64,000 nucleotides of DNA from Hypholoma sublateritium FD-334 SS-4 (Eukaryota > Basidiomycota > Agaricomycetes > Agaricales > Strophariaceae). The notes beneath the pieces are model-generated. The model was not told the origin of the DNA. It saw only the letters and a program-made list of their open reading frames with translations, and searched no databases. The translations under genes were made by a program, and so were the position numbers. Location: assembly GCA_000827495.1 (NCBI GenBank), contig KN817674.1, forward strand, positions 1-64,000, in the 5' to 3' direction. Below are positions 35,108-46,897 of the stretch, piece after piece (the stretch's first letter is position 1; each line of letters opens with the position of its first letter).

Positions 35108-36285
35108 TCATGATTTATCTACTTTATATGGCTGTACGAGCACGGTCGAGTGGCGTTCAAACAATGTGGACAACAATGTGGACCTTCCTGAGGGGAGCGG
35201 GTATGACATCAAACGCGGGGTGGGCAATGGGAATAAATGTGCAAGCTTACCAAAAATACCTGGCCACACCCGTGCGACGACCAGCGCGCCCGCGAAGGCC
35301 GCGATGCCACCGACAATGCCGCCGGCTATCATGCTTACCCAGTCGGGAGATGCCGGGCGCCTGCCTGCCCCTCTTCTGAACAATGACCGTCAGCGCACAA
35401 CCGGACGCAAATACGCTGCATTGTGCTCACGTTTGGGTGGGGAGGCTCCCTCCAACGGAGCTCCCTGACGTCGAGCTCTGGCTGTCATTCGACAGGCAGG
35501 TGCCGTCATTGTTTCCGAGAGCGACGACATACGAGACCACACCACCTGTTCCGTTTCCCCGCGCGTCACCGCCCATGAGCAGGAATGTTGTCCCAGCACG
35601 CAAAGACGGCGTCCACGAGAACCCCGTGCCTGTGTTGCCCGTGGGGTCTGCCGTGATCAATCCCTGAGGAATGATGTATGACTGTCCGCCAGGAATGATC
35701 CCCAAGAAACTCGGTGTGCTGAGCAAGAGCGAGACGTTGCACAACAAGAATAAATGCACAGAAACAAGCAGAATGCAGCGAGACGCACCCTTGCACCGTT
35801 GTCGGGTCCCACCATATCCGCAAATTTTGGCACTGTACAACCTGAGTTACAGTGGGGAAGATATTGTGCACGAAGTCAAATTGGACGGAGGATGCTGCGT
35901 CGAAGCAAGAGTTATCGGTTGAGTTTTCCACCGTCGTGACGACGCCAGTCCCTCCAGACGCAAAGCCGGAGGCGTCGCTGACCACGGCGACGAACTGAGA
36001 GCCCGCTGGGTACGTGAGCTGGAACTGGACCTCAGACTGGTTCCCAGCGAACGGTATGTCCAAAATCTGGCGAGTCTCGATACCGTTGGGGAGTGGGCTG
36101 GGCCCGAAAGGTGCGATGAGGATGTGGAAAGGCGGTGTACCGTCATTTCCGGCGACAGCGACGGTAAGCTCTCCACATTGACTTGGGGCTTCCTTGAAGG
36201 ACCATGTGTAAGCCTGTGCACCGCGGAGGAGGATGAGTGTTATAAGAAATAGATGAATACTGTATGGGAAGTGCGGAGCGGCCAT
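35108..36285 (-). CDS. Array member B: same ectodomain, short tail without PPxY
   Basis: Exons 36285-35789, 35718-35431, 35372-35108 (about 349 residues). The signal peptide (LFLITLILLRGAQA) and both ectodomain repeats are intact (SQCGELTVAVAGNDG, FASGG, NSCFDA, VQCQNLRIWWD, TPSFLGIIPGGQSY, TCLSND). The intron that splits repeat 1 in A, C, D and F is absent; codons run straight through AVVSDASG. After the span (MIAGGIVGGIAAFAGALVV) only about 60 residues remain. A further GT-AG intron beginning near 35258 (gtaagc) could shorten this more. No HDDAGPS or PPxY motif follows. It is either a short-tailed receptor form or a gene decaying at its 3' end. Confidence 0.75.
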
Positions 36286-38010
36286 TCTTGTGTGTACTGA
36301 GCACAAATGGAAGAAGCCCAGAGAGCTCTTCAGTTGAGTCGTTCCTATGCAGATGATAATAATCCAGATAGAGATGTAATTGTAAAAGCTGCTCAATTTG
36401 GACACTATACAGCTTTTACCATACATGGGTATACAATACAGACAACAAACAAAACCGGCTTGGTCAAGAAGCGGGTGAGCCGATCCGCACCTCTTTGATT
36501 CGAATTCGCGGTTCGCTTGTGTCGACACGAAGTCGACACCTCGAGAGAATACTTAAAAGTGATACAGCTCTACCGCTCTTTGAATTTCTGAATTCAATAG
36601 CAAGCAGGCCGTGCGCGACTCACGAGGCAGGACAAGACACGAGTAGACTCCCTGCGGATCACTGCGAAATTGGACCCGTATCTTCCCACGGGTGACCCAC
36701 ATCGTGCAAAGTTGCAACTTCGACATGCCCTAGTATTCGCTCTGGCCCACGACACGTCCTCCTCCATTATCTTCTGAGATATCTCACCCGCTTTCCTACA
36801 CTCATACACCCCCCTTGGAACGCACAGCGCATCCTGAGCCACCGATGTTCTCTCTCAGCATACATCTTACACAACCGTGTTTGCTTTTGGCCCACCCCCA
36901 GGATCCCATTTAATGCAGACCGGGCTACACTTCTTAAGTACGCCCATAGGGCTCGGCAGCCCGACAAGATAGACTTCCGGAGGAAGTGCAGCTGCCTCCC
37001 ATCTTTTGCGTAGCGGAAAGGCTGCGTACATACGCTTCCATAATTCAAACCCCCTTCGTCGCATCCGAATCATCAATGCCCAACCGACGTCCACCAATCG
37101 CTCGCGGTCTACACTCGACTTGTCTTCATCTGGACCTTCGTCGCCCTCCTTCGACAATCTACAAGCGACCTCCTTTAACAATCCGCACGCGCCTTTCTTC
37201 GCTTTCTCACGGCTGGTACACGCCTTCGCGCAGTCTAGTTCTTTGAAGTGCTGTTCCCTTCCTCGTACGTTTATCAATGTCACAGGCGCGCGTCTTCTAC
37301 GGGAGGTTTTAATTCCGAGTTAATCCAACACGGTAAACACACATCTAACCACGACCGTTCACCTCAATGCGCACACTACAAGCTCAGCTCGCGCGCAACT
37401 CGCGCGCGTCTAGATAGTATATGTTGTACGGCATCCCGTGGTATCATCGGCAAGACGATAGCCGACATCCGGCGGTCCCCACAGTCTCGTCCAGTCATCT
37501 CTACGAGGCGCCATCGCATGTGTATATACTTATGTGCAGCGCGCGGCATTGACAGGGCGTGAGAGTGACCATACCAGCACACCGAGCATGATGTCGCATC
37601 TTAGCGGGACGAAAGACGGGGTATCGATTGCGCATCGACACTTGGACCTTGCTTGGACTCTGGAAACTGGAGAACGTAGCAACGCGCGGTCGGTGTGCGC
37701 TTGTGATATATCCTGTCCTGTCATCCGCGTCACATTTTCAGCCTACCCCCCTTCCTCTGCCCCACTATGGGGTCTTAGCCAGTGTATTTTCTGCCTGTGC
37801 GAATCTGATATACTGTCCCATTTTTTCGGACGCCCCCGGGGTGCCCTGGATCCGGAGACAAGTCAAACGACTAATATTCAAACCGTACACATAACGCCAA
37901 CCTCAGCGCTTTGCAACACTGCCCACGCCTTCACAGGAATATCCTTCCCCCCTATTCCCCAAATTATGCCTATGATAAGTAATTTTTTCCATTAAGTATC
38001 CTTTCACAGC
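36286..38010. other. Array spacer B-C, no confident gene
   Basis: The part just upstream of B (36,360-36,500; gccgatccgcacctctttg) resembles the upstream part of member E (47,260-47,400; accgatccgcacctctctg), supporting a B/E relationship. The 37,600-38,000 part resembles 3' flanks of D and E. A minus-strand open frame at 36867-37283 (138 codons, Lys/Arg-rich) has no recognised motif and no sign of selection that I can read; it is left uncalled. Confidence 0.4.
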
Positions 38011-39566
38011 TCATACCTCACCCCCTGCCTCCTTGCCCCTCCGGAGGGCCGTATACGCAGGTGGCATCTCTATTGTCTCTAACTCCAGCGCAGGCTCGCT
38101 GGGCCCCGCATCGTCGTGCAGGACGTAATTAACCACGCGCGTCGCACTCGGTGCACCCGCACGGCGCTTGCCCCCGCCCGGCACCGACGACTCGCCCCCA
38201 GACGAATCGGACATCGTCTCCAGCGATTTGTAGCCGCTCAGCGACCTACCGTCCGACCCCAGACCGCTCCGCTCGCTGGCCAGCACAAGCGGCGTCGGCT
38301 GTTGATACTCGAGGAGCTCGTTCGGCCGCATGGCTCCTGTAGGGTACTCGGAGTCGCCTGCATCATCCCCATCTATGGAGCCGACGCGGCGATTTCTGTG
38401 CCCATTTCGTCGGCGGAGAAAGTAGATGAGGACAAGCGCGACCACGAGCGCGACAGCGAAGCCTCCCGCAGCGCCACCGGCTATGGCTCCCACGTTCGAG
38501 TGGCTGCCAGCCCCGCCTGTCCCTCTAACAAATATTAAACTCAATGTCAGCGCATGGCCGGACTGGACGGTTTAGATGGAACTCACGCCCCAGTGGGGAC
38601 ACTCCCTCCCGCGGCCGTCGAGCTCGGACCGATAGTACTCGACGCGCCCCCTCCCGCAGGACTTCCTGGCGTCGAGCTCGGGCTGTTGTTCGACAAGCAG
38701 CTTTCGTCATCGTTTCCCAGCGCGACGATATATGTGACCGATCCACCTGTTCCATTGCCCCGCACATCACCGCCCATGAGCAGGAAGGTCGTCCCGGCGC
38801 GCAGATTTGCCTGGTACGAAAACCCCGTGCCCGTAGTAGCATCGGTCGTAATTGTGCCCTCCGGGACCACAAAGGACTGTCCACCTGGGATTATCCCCAA
38901 AAAGTTTGGTGTGCTGAGAGAAGCAAGATGTGTTACACAGAAAGAAGATACAAGAACTGTGGCGAGACACACCTTTGTATCGTGGTCGCATTCCACGATA
39001 TTCGCAGGTCTTCGCACTGCACCACTTCAGTCGGCGTGGGCGAGATTTGGAAGGAGAAGTCGAGTGGTGCAGGGGCTGTTGCATTAAAGCAAGAGCTGTC
39101 GCTCGAGTTGGCTACCATTATGGTAGCGCTGGTTCCTCCGGATGCAAAACCTGAGGCATCGCTGACCTAGTTGAAAAGTAGCTATCAGTTAGCTAGACAG
39201 TACCTGCAGAAGGAGACGCAAAAAATACAAGCAATTTATCAATCATCTGCAAGAAATACGCACCACAGCAACAAAATGAGAGCTCTCCGGGTACGTGAGT
39301 TGGAACTGAACATTACTCTGGTTGTCTGAGAATGGGATGTCTAATACACTGCGTGGTTCAACACCGTTGGGAAGAAGGCTGGGTCCGAAAGGAACGACGA
39401 GGAGGCGAAAGGGTGGTGTGCCGTCATTGCCGGCGATAGCGACAGTAAGCTGTCCGCATTGACTGGGGGTTTCCTCGAACGACCATGTGTATGAATATGC
39501 GCCGCGGAGGATGAGTGATATGATGAGCAGATGGATAGCGTATGGGAAGTGCGATGCGGCAGGCAT
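38011..39566 (-). CDS. Array member C: two-repeat ectodomain membrane protein with PPxY tail
   Basis: Exons 39566-39264, 39166-38973, 38913-38587, 38524-38011 (445 residues). A signal peptide (LLIISLILRGAYS) precedes repeat 1 (TPSQCGQLTVAIAGNDG, PFRLLVVPFG, SSCFNAT) and repeat 2 (VQCEDLRISWN, TPNFLGIIPGGQSF, FLLMGGDVRGNGTGG, ESCLSN). The stalk is Ser/Pro/Gly-rich and carries GSVPTG. The span GGFAVALVVALVLIYFL is followed by RRRNG, an acidic DGDDAGDSEYP stretch, NYVLHDDAGPS and IEMPPAYTALR. It is closest to D in the ectodomain and intron 1 (both donors gtgcgtatt, acceptor caactag), but its tail is closest to A, which suggests shuffling or gene conversion within the array. Confidence 0.85.
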
Positions 39567-40205
39567 TCTTGCAAAAATTTAATGCCTGTGCGCTCGGTGC
39601 AATTTGTACTGGCGTGTTCCTCTAGTAACTTATTAGCGACATATCAATACATGGGAAACAGCACACCATTAGTTTGATTTAATCTAAACACAAGTGGAGG
39701 TATCTTGTGGGCGCTTTGACATCTATGATCTGTCTAGCCAAACCGGTGACGGCTGATCAAAGAAGAACGCGGCGCAACTTGATCCAGCCCGAGGCCTGCG
39801 TAGTCGGACGGCTTTCATAATTTCCACTTAGATTCTCAGTGGCTTTAATGGGAGCTTCCAGTTGTTCCAACAAACAAGAATCCGGAACCAAGTTACGAAA
39901 GCCCCAATGTCACACAAAAAATTGTCAAGTAACCCGGGTGCTGTTCGTTACCAATATGTACCGTAACTTATAACGAGCGAGCACACCAAAGAAGCTGATC
40001 AGTCTGCCGCCTGGGCTATGTACCAATCGGTCCCACTTAGAAGTCTATCATGAAACAGTTACGACATGTTCTTTGTGATTTCGGTGAATACAGCCATCAC
40101 TTGACTATCACATCTGCAGATTTTTTTACAGGCAAGGCGGTACTGCTAAGAAAAATTTCGGTCGAGATTTCGTCTAGGAGAACCGGTCGCCTTTGTCACC
40201 TCGCG

Positions 40206-40362
40206 GAGCACGACGATCGCAGCGTTCACCTGGCGCGCAGGGGTTGTGTGATTTTCCGCTATGCGGCACCCGGCGAGGACGTCCAGGATCAACGGAGCGT
40301 GAACGTGCTCGAGTCTTGTCGGATTACCTGAGACTGCGGAAGGATACCATGTAGTTATAGTC
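40206..40362 (-). pseudogene. Relic of mannosyltransferase exon 2
   Basis: Minus-strand frames read DYNYMVSFRSLR and, after a frameshift and stop, CRIAENHTTPARQVNAAIVV. The intact gene at 26817-27015 reads DYNHMVSLRRLK, then YRIAQNYTAPERKASAAIV. The spacing also agrees. Everything upstream and downstream of this exon is missing. It directly adjoins the hydrolase relic, so the intervening promoter and most of the hydrolase were deleted. Confidence 0.75.
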
Positions 40363-40381
40363 TATTATTATTATGGCCATC

Positions 40382-40519
40382 GAATCGCGCACGGGGGCTG
40401 CGCGCGAGAGGATGGCGGTGGGCTGCGACGAATGGGAACCCATCATGCGCTTCTGGAGCCAGCGCCGCCTCAACCGTCGCGAGGAGGGGCTGCACGAGAT
40501 CATAATTAGGAGTGCGTGA
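40382..40519 (+). pseudogene. Relic of the hydrolase-like gene, C-terminal 45 codons
   Basis: The frame runs from ESRTGAARERMAVG through DEWEPIMRFWSQRRL to a stop at 40517-40519. The intact gene reads ESRMSAAREGMPVG, DEWEPIMRFWSQRLS and stops at the same place. The 45 codons remain open, which suggests a recent origin or short exposure, but there is no start region or fold core. Its orientation relative to the mannosyltransferase relic is divergent as in the parent locus. Confidence 0.85.
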
Positions 40520-42162
40520 AGATGTCCTAGTCTGCATTATGTCTGCCAAATTCATCAACAAACCATTCTGTCTTATCCCTTCAGAAAGCAGGAGGCACTC
40601 AGACAACGGATGTTCTCGTATCACTCTTGAACCAATACTGTCATATTATAAACACCGTCCGACATGACACGTTAGTTGATTAATCTTGGATTAAACTTGG
40701 CTTCAACGTTTATTCACCCACCAATGTGTGCGCGCGGCGCCAACCCGGCCACAATGACGGTCGGCAGCTCTACTATCTCAAATTACAGCAGTTGACACTC
40801 TACGCATGGTTTGGCGGCATGCGGCCGAATTAGAAGCCAGATACCCGGAGGGAAGAAGAATTTGATGCAGCCGCATCGCTCTTTCCATAGCGAGAGGGTC
40901 GTGCACACCCACACGCCCCCCATCTCTGTCGAGTTCACTTTCGCTCAAGCGCCCTATCCCACTTGCTCGCGGAGCATATTTGGTTCTGGCCGCGTCTGAC
41001 CTGCCGTCGTAGTCCTTCCGTGCGTCAATCGCAATTCAGACGCGCCATATCTTCCTCACAGTCGTGCATATCCTGTATAACGCCCCAAGCCCACCTGGTA
41101 AGTTCACACTGCGTTCTTCGCCGGTTTCTCCTCCGCGTACGCGAATCTCAAATACATATCTGACGCACGAAGCGCGCATGCCCAGCTTTTAACAGCAGCG
41201 CTCCACTCCACCGACGCCCACAAGCTCCTGAAGTCCGTACTGGATTTACCATGGCAGACACACGACCAACCAGACGACGCACCCCAGTGCGCACAGGTGC
41301 GCACGCTGCCAGCGCCGCTCTGTCCGGCGCCGGTGACTACTATCGCGCGCGTCCCGGCGCGCGTCACCGCTTTTGTTCTCACGAGTACGGCGAAAACGCC
41401 GGTGTGCCGGGCACGTCGCATCCGACATCGGACGACCGCTTTCAACTGCGAGCAACTTTCAAATTCACGTCGCGGCACCCAACAGTCAACCTCAGTCAAC
41501 TTTCGACGCGTGAGGGCCCGGGTTTAGCGCCCCCGGGCCTCTTGTACGGCCATATGCATCTTATACATCATCTCTCCAGCGACGTACTCTACATCGGTCG
41601 CTCGCGGATCGCCTCAGCAGACTGTCAACATGCCCAATACTCCACCGGCCACCCTACGACCGACGGTTGGTGCACGGCTCTTTGGGCTGGTGAAGGACGA
41701 TGTGTCGACTTGAAGGATGTGACGTGGTCTTTCGCAGCCTTGCGCTTCCTGCAAGTAGAACAACTCTGTCCTGGCGTCCGCGTCGCGGATACGGGAACCC
41801 TTTTACGCGTCCTCGTTTTGGTTTGCACCAAGTTTGCACTGTGTTCTTCACTGCGCGAATCTGGTTTCCAACCCCTGATTTCTCGGCACTCTTACCTGTC
41901 ATCCAAGTCCACTGTGCTTCGAAGTTCGAGAGCTAGCGCTTCAAACGCGCGACCCGCCCCCCGGATATATAACTCGAAATCTAATCCACAATAGCGAACC
42001 CGACTGTGGAGACGCAGTTCGGATTCAGGATATTGACGTGCACGAAAGTTCAACGCCAATCTCGTCCCCGGACATAACTCATGCCCTTTTTCGTGGTGTC
42101 CGAGTTATACCTATCGTAAGCAATTAAATCATCGTCTTTTTGCATGCTCACAGGCCTTCCAC

Positions 42163-43678
42163 CTAGCCTGTCCGTAGATCCGCATACATAGGCGGCATCT
42201 CTATCGTCTCTGGCTCGGGCACGAGAACGCTCAGCCCCGCATCTTGATGCTGGACATAATTAACCACGCGTGCCGCACCCGACACTCCCCCACTGCGGCC
42301 CTCCTCGCCCTGCATCGACAACAACTCGTCCCGGGACGAACCGTACACCTTTCCCCGCGCCGTGTCTAACAAGCCCGACTTCTGCTGCGTCGGACGAAGC
42401 CGCTCGTTTGGCCTTATCGTGCCTATGGGGTACTCGGAAACGGCGGCGGCGCTGCGATCTCTCTGCCGCCGTCGGAGAAAGCAGACAAAGACAAGGGCAA
42501 ACACCAGGGCGCCTGCGAAGCCGCCCGCAACCCCACCGGCTATCGCACCCACGTTTACGTGTTTCGACGGCCCACCACTCCCGCTTCATCAAATGGTCAT
42601 CCCATAGTCAGCGCACGATTGACCGCAGATGCGTTAGACGGCACTCACGTTTCGGTAGGCACACTCCCTCCCGCGGAGCTTCCTGAGGTCGAGCTCGGGC
42701 TGCTACTCGATGAGGTCGCTCCTGCGGGGCTTCCTGGCGTCGAGCTCGGGCTGTTATTCGACAAACAGCTGCCGTCATTGTTTCCCAGCGCGACGATATA
42801 AGTGACCGATCCACCTGTTCCATTGCCCCGCACATCACCACCCATGAGGAGGAATGTCGTCCCGGCGCGCAGATTTGCCTGGTACGAAAACCCCGTGCCC
42901 GTACTAGCATCGGTCGTAATTGTACCCTCCGGGATAACAAAGGACTGTCCACCTGGGATTATCCCCAAAAAGTTGGGTGTGCTGAGAGAAGCAAAATATG
43001 TTACACAGAAAGAAAATACTACAAGAGCTGTGACGAGACACACCTTTCTACCGTCGTCGAATTCCACGATATTCGCAGGTCCTGGCACTGCACCACCTCA
43101 GTCGGCGTGGGCGAGATCTGGAAGGAGAAGTCGAGTGGTGCAGGGGCTGTTGCGTTAAAGCAGGAGCTGTCGCTCGAGTTGGCTACCATTATGGTAGCGC
43201 TGGTTCCTCCGGACGCAAAACCAGAGGCATCGCTGACCTAGTTGAAAGAAAGTGGTCCATCAGCTTGCATGAATAGTGCTGAACAGATTTGACCAAATGA
43301 AATACGCAGAAGTTGACGCGGAAGATACAAGAAAACCATTAAGCATCCGGAAGGACCGGAAGGAATACGCACCACAGCCACAAATTGGGAGCTCTCCGGG
43401 TAGGTGAGTTGGAACTGCGCGTTACTCTGACTCCCTGAGAATGGGATATCCAATACACTGCGTGGTTCCACACCATTGGGGAGTAGGCTGGGCCCGAAGG
43501 GAACGATGAGGATGCGAAAGGGCGGTGTGCCGTCATTGCCAGCGATAGCGACAGTAATCTGGCCGCATTGACTTGGGGTTTCCTCGAACGACCATGTGTA
43601 TGAATACGCGCCGCGGAGGATGAGTGCTGCAATTAGTAGATGGGTACCACTGGCGTATCGGAAGTACGAGGTGGGCAT
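42163..43678 (-). CDS. Array member D: two-repeat ectodomain membrane protein with PPxY tail
   Basis: Exons 43678-43373, 43237-43044, 42981-42649, 42583-42163 (417 residues, the shortest full-length member). A signal peptide (HLLIAALILRGAYS) is followed by repeat 1 (TPSQCGQITVAIAGNDG, PFRILIVPFG, SSCF) and repeat 2 (VQCQDLRISWNS, TPNFLGIIPGGQSF, GGDVRGNGTGG, GSCLSN). The stalk is Ser/Gly/Pro-rich. The span GGFAGALVFALVFVCFL is followed by RRRQRD, a shortened tail (acidic stretch reduced), NYVQHQDAG and IEMPPMYADLR. The middle exons are close in sequence to those of C, with the same intron positions. It encodes the same predicted topology: extracellular N-terminus, cytosolic C-terminus. Confidence 0.85.
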
Positions 43679-45451
43679 TCTTGTCGAAACTTGACGCCTG
43701 CGCTGTGACTGTGTAACTTGTACGGACCCGTTCCCTTATTGACGACATTTGAACGACATATCAATCCATGAGAAAAATTACACCGCACTGTTAACTTGTA
43801 TCTGAACACATGTCGACGTGGTGTCGATATGATCTGTCCAGCTAAAACGCTAACATTTAATCAGGGCGGAACGCGCAAATTGATCCACCTCGAGGCCTGG
43901 TATTCGGATACCGTTTCATAATCCCCACTCACTGGATTCTGCCTCGGGAGCTTCCAGTTGTTTTTAAAACCAATCATCCGAAATCAAGTCACGAAAGCCC
44001 TTCAATGTCAAACATAAAATTGGGAACAAGTAGTAACTCGGGCCGCCGTGCACAGGGCCGCATACATGCCATTCTAGCAAGCGCGCAAAAGCAGTACTGA
44101 TGAGTTTGCCGCCACCAATCGGTTTCGCTGTCATGAAACAGCCACGAAATGTTCTTTGTGACAATAATAAGAGATGGGAATGCAACCTCACTAATTGCTT
44201 TCAACTTGCTCGACTTGACCATCAATGCAAAGACGTACTCACTCTGATGTACTACAGTGTACTACTAGGAAAAACCGGTTGACACTCAGATTTCGTCTAG
44301 GCGACCGCTTCTTCCGCTACCGTGCGTTACTCTGCGGGGATGGGGACCTTATGCGAAGGGGCGCCCAGATCGACGTGCGAGAATTTTTTTTGCTCCGTGT
44401 CTTGTCCGAGTCCCAAGTTGAGGCAGCGGCGCGAGACCATGTGGCTTGTATTCTACAGTCGCCCCACGCGTCCTCCAATATATATGTAGCACCATCCGCC
44501 AAAACTCAGGTCTCCGTATAACAATCTATCCTGCAGGCACCGTTGGCGATGAGGCGGCAGCGCAGCCAACTCACGGCGTTGTAGCCCATCCTCCGCCTCT
44601 CTCAGCACCCCATCCCACCGACGCCTACAAGTCCCTGAAGTCCGAGTGGAATCTACAAAGTCTACCTACCGCGGCTGCGCACGCTGCCAAACGCGGCGCG
44701 CGCGCGCCACACCGCCTTTTTTCTCACGAGCGCGGCTACAACGCCGGCGTGCCGAGCACGTCGCATTCAACAAGTTACGGCAACCAACTGTTGTCGATTT
44801 TCGACGCGTGAGCCCCCCGGGCCTTCCATAGGTACGGCCATCTACATCGTATGCATTATCTCTCCAACGACGTACACTGGCCGCTCGCAGATCGCCTGAG
44901 CAGACCGCTACTCCAGCACGCCACCCGACGGCCTGTGGGCTGGTGGGGGGCGATGTAGAGTATCAACTTGGTCTTTTGCGGCCTTACGCTTCCCGCAAGT
45001 AAAGCAACTCTGTCCTGGTTTGCGGACATACGACCGCTTATACGCAGCCTAGCTTTGCAGTGGTTTGCACCAAGTTTGCACTGTGTTCTTCACTGCGCGA
45101 ATCTGATTTCCAACCGCAGCTTTCTCGATATTCGTACCACTCCTCCAAGTCCATTGCACTTCGGGAGCCAGCGCTTCAGCAATATACGATGCCACTGTTC
45201 CATTGCTTATGCTGTCGACCGGCCGCTAATAACTCATCCCGAGTCCACAACCTAGTTCATTACAACAAAACCTGGTTCCGAAGACACAAGTTGAATGCGC
45301 ACACGCGCGCAATATTGAATCTGTGCAGATAAAGCTAACCTCACTTTGCACCATTGTCCACGTCCCTCACAAGAATGTCCGTTTTACCTGTAGGGCCTAA
45401 ATTATACCTGCCACAAAGTAGCTTTTCCATTGATCGTCCTTCCTAGCATGC
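43679..45451. other. Array spacer D-E with gene relic
   Basis: This contains the conserved upstream word gggagcttccagttg (43946-43960), a mannosyltransferase relic (listed separately), and at 44,530-45,200 a degenerate copy of the 41,190-41,900 sequence (cacgtcgcatt..., ttcttcactgcgcgaatctgatttccaacc). No gene is recognised. Confidence 0.45.
44313..44456 (-). pseudogene. Second relic of mannosyltransferase exon 2
   Basis: The plus-strand sequence ggggatggggaccttatgc...gcggcgcgagaccatgtgg parallels ggacggggaccttgtacg...gcggagcgagaccatgtgg in the intact gene at 26,880-26,975. On the minus strand part of it reads SHKVPIPAE where the gene has YKVPVPAE. A run of T residues and indels break the frame. 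It is more decayed or differently truncated than the relic at 40.2 kb, and the hydrolase part is absent. Confidence 0.65.
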
Positions 45452-46897
45452 TCATACGGCGTCTTCTTCCATTTTTCCCCTCCGCAGATCCGCGTACGCA
45501 GGCGGCATCTCTATCGTCTCTGACTCCATCACCGACTCCTCAATCCCAGATTCGCTCGGCCCCGCATCATCATGCACGACATAATTCACCACGCGCGCCG
45601 CCCCCAGCGCACTCGTACTCGTACGGCGCTTTCCCTGGCCCGGCCCCGACGACGACTCGCCCGCGGACGAATGAAGCATCGTCTCTGGCGGCGTGTACGC
45701 TCCACCCGGAGACCCGCCGCTCTCGCAGTCAAGCACAAGCGGTGTCGGCCGGTAATGCTCGAGGCGCTCATTCGGCCGCATTGTGCCAGTGGGATACACA
45801 GAATCGCCCGCGTCCTCGTCTATGACACTGACCCGGCGGTTTATCCACTGATCTGGGCGGCGGTACCGCCGCCGGAGAAAGTAGACGAGGACCAGGGCCA
45901 CAACCAGTGCGACGGCGAAGCCGCCCACGCTCCCACCGGCTATCGCGCCCGCCTCCGAAGATGTTGAGCGCCCGCTGCCGCCGCCTGCCCCCCTACCCCA
46001 ACATCAGCCCACCTACGAACGCTGTGTAAATATGGTACTCACGATTGGGTTGGTGTGCTCCCTCCTGCGGGGCTTCCTGGCGTCGAACTTGGGCTGTTAT
46101 TCGACAGGCAGCTGCCGTCGTTGTTTCCGAGCGCGACGACATACGAGACCACGCCACCTGTTCCGTTTCCTCGCGCGTCACCGCCCATGAGCAGGAATGT
46201 CGTTCCGGTACGCATAGATGGCGTCCACGAGAACCCAGTGCTTGTGGCACCCCTGGGGTCTGTCGTGATCGCTCCCTCCGGAATGATATAGGACTGCCCG
46301 CCAGGAATGATTCCCAAAAAACTCGGTGTCCTGAGCAAGAGCGAGACGTTGCACAACAAGACTAAACGCACAGAAACAAGCAGCATGCAACGAGACGCAC
46401 CCTTGCACCGCTGTCTGGTTCCACGATATCCGCAGATTTTGGCACTGTACAACCTGAGCTACAGTGGGGAAGATGTTGAACACGAAGTCAAACTGGACGG
46501 TGGATGTTGCATCGAAGCAAGAGTTGTCGGTTGAGTTGGTCACCATCGTCGCGACGCCTGTTCCCCCAGACGCAAACCCTGATGCATCACTGACCACGGC
46601 GATGAATTGAGAGCCCGTCGGGTACGTGAGCTGGAACTGGACCTCAGACTGGTTCCCAGTGAACGGTATGTCCAGAATCTGGCGGGTCTCGATACCGTTG
46701 GGGAGTGGGCTGGGCCCGAAAGGCGCAATGAGGATGTGGAAGGGTGGTGTACCGTCATTTCCGGCGACAGCGACGGTAGATTGTCCGCATTGACTTGGGG
46801 CTTCCTTGAATGACCATGTGTACGCACGTGCGCCGCGGAGGAGGATGAGTGTTATGACAAGTAGACGGGTATCGTATGCGCAGTGCGAGGTGGGCAT
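45452..46897 (-). CDS. Array member E: two-repeat ectodomain membrane protein with PPxY tail, intron 1 absent
   Basis: Exons 46897-46401, 46330-46043, 45974-45452 (435 residues). A signal peptide (LLVITLILLRGARA) is followed by repeat 1 (APSQCGQSTVAVAGNDG, PFHILIAPFG, NSCFDAT) and repeat 2 (VQCQNLRISWNQ, TPSFLGIIPGGQSY, FLLMGGDARGNGTGG, GSCLSN). The codons run through AVVSDASG without the intron found in A, C, D and F. The stalk ends GGSTPTQ. The span GGFAVALVVALVLVYFL is followed by RRRYRR, DEDAGDSVYP, NYVVHDDAGPS and IEMPPAYADLR. The ectodomain is nearest to B. The exon 3 acceptor at 45975 was chosen because it alone keeps frame among nearby AG sites. Confidence 0.83.

Larger units (their letters stand above)
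39567..42162. other. Array spacer C-D with gene relics
   Basis: This 2.6-kb spacer carries the conserved upstream word ggagcttccagttg (39851-39864), then relics of the mannosyltransferase and hydrolase-like genes (listed separately), then GC-rich sequence at 41,000-42,000 that is repeated in degenerate form at 44,530-45,200 (for example ttcttcactgcgcgaatctg in both). An open plus-strand frame at 41251-41994 lies in this repeat, but its counterpart near 44.7 kb is cut short by a stop, so I do not call it a gene. Confidence 0.45.

Noticed and set aside
36867..37283. 138-codon minus-strand open frame, Lys/Arg-rich
   Set aside because: No recognised motif, no splice partners, and located in spacer sequence related to other array spacers.
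41251..41994. 247-codon plus-strand open frame in the C-D spacer
   Set aside because: It lies in a duplicated spacer whose other copy (near 44.7 kb) is truncated by a stop in the corresponding frame; no domain, and GC-rich sequence favours long chance frames.
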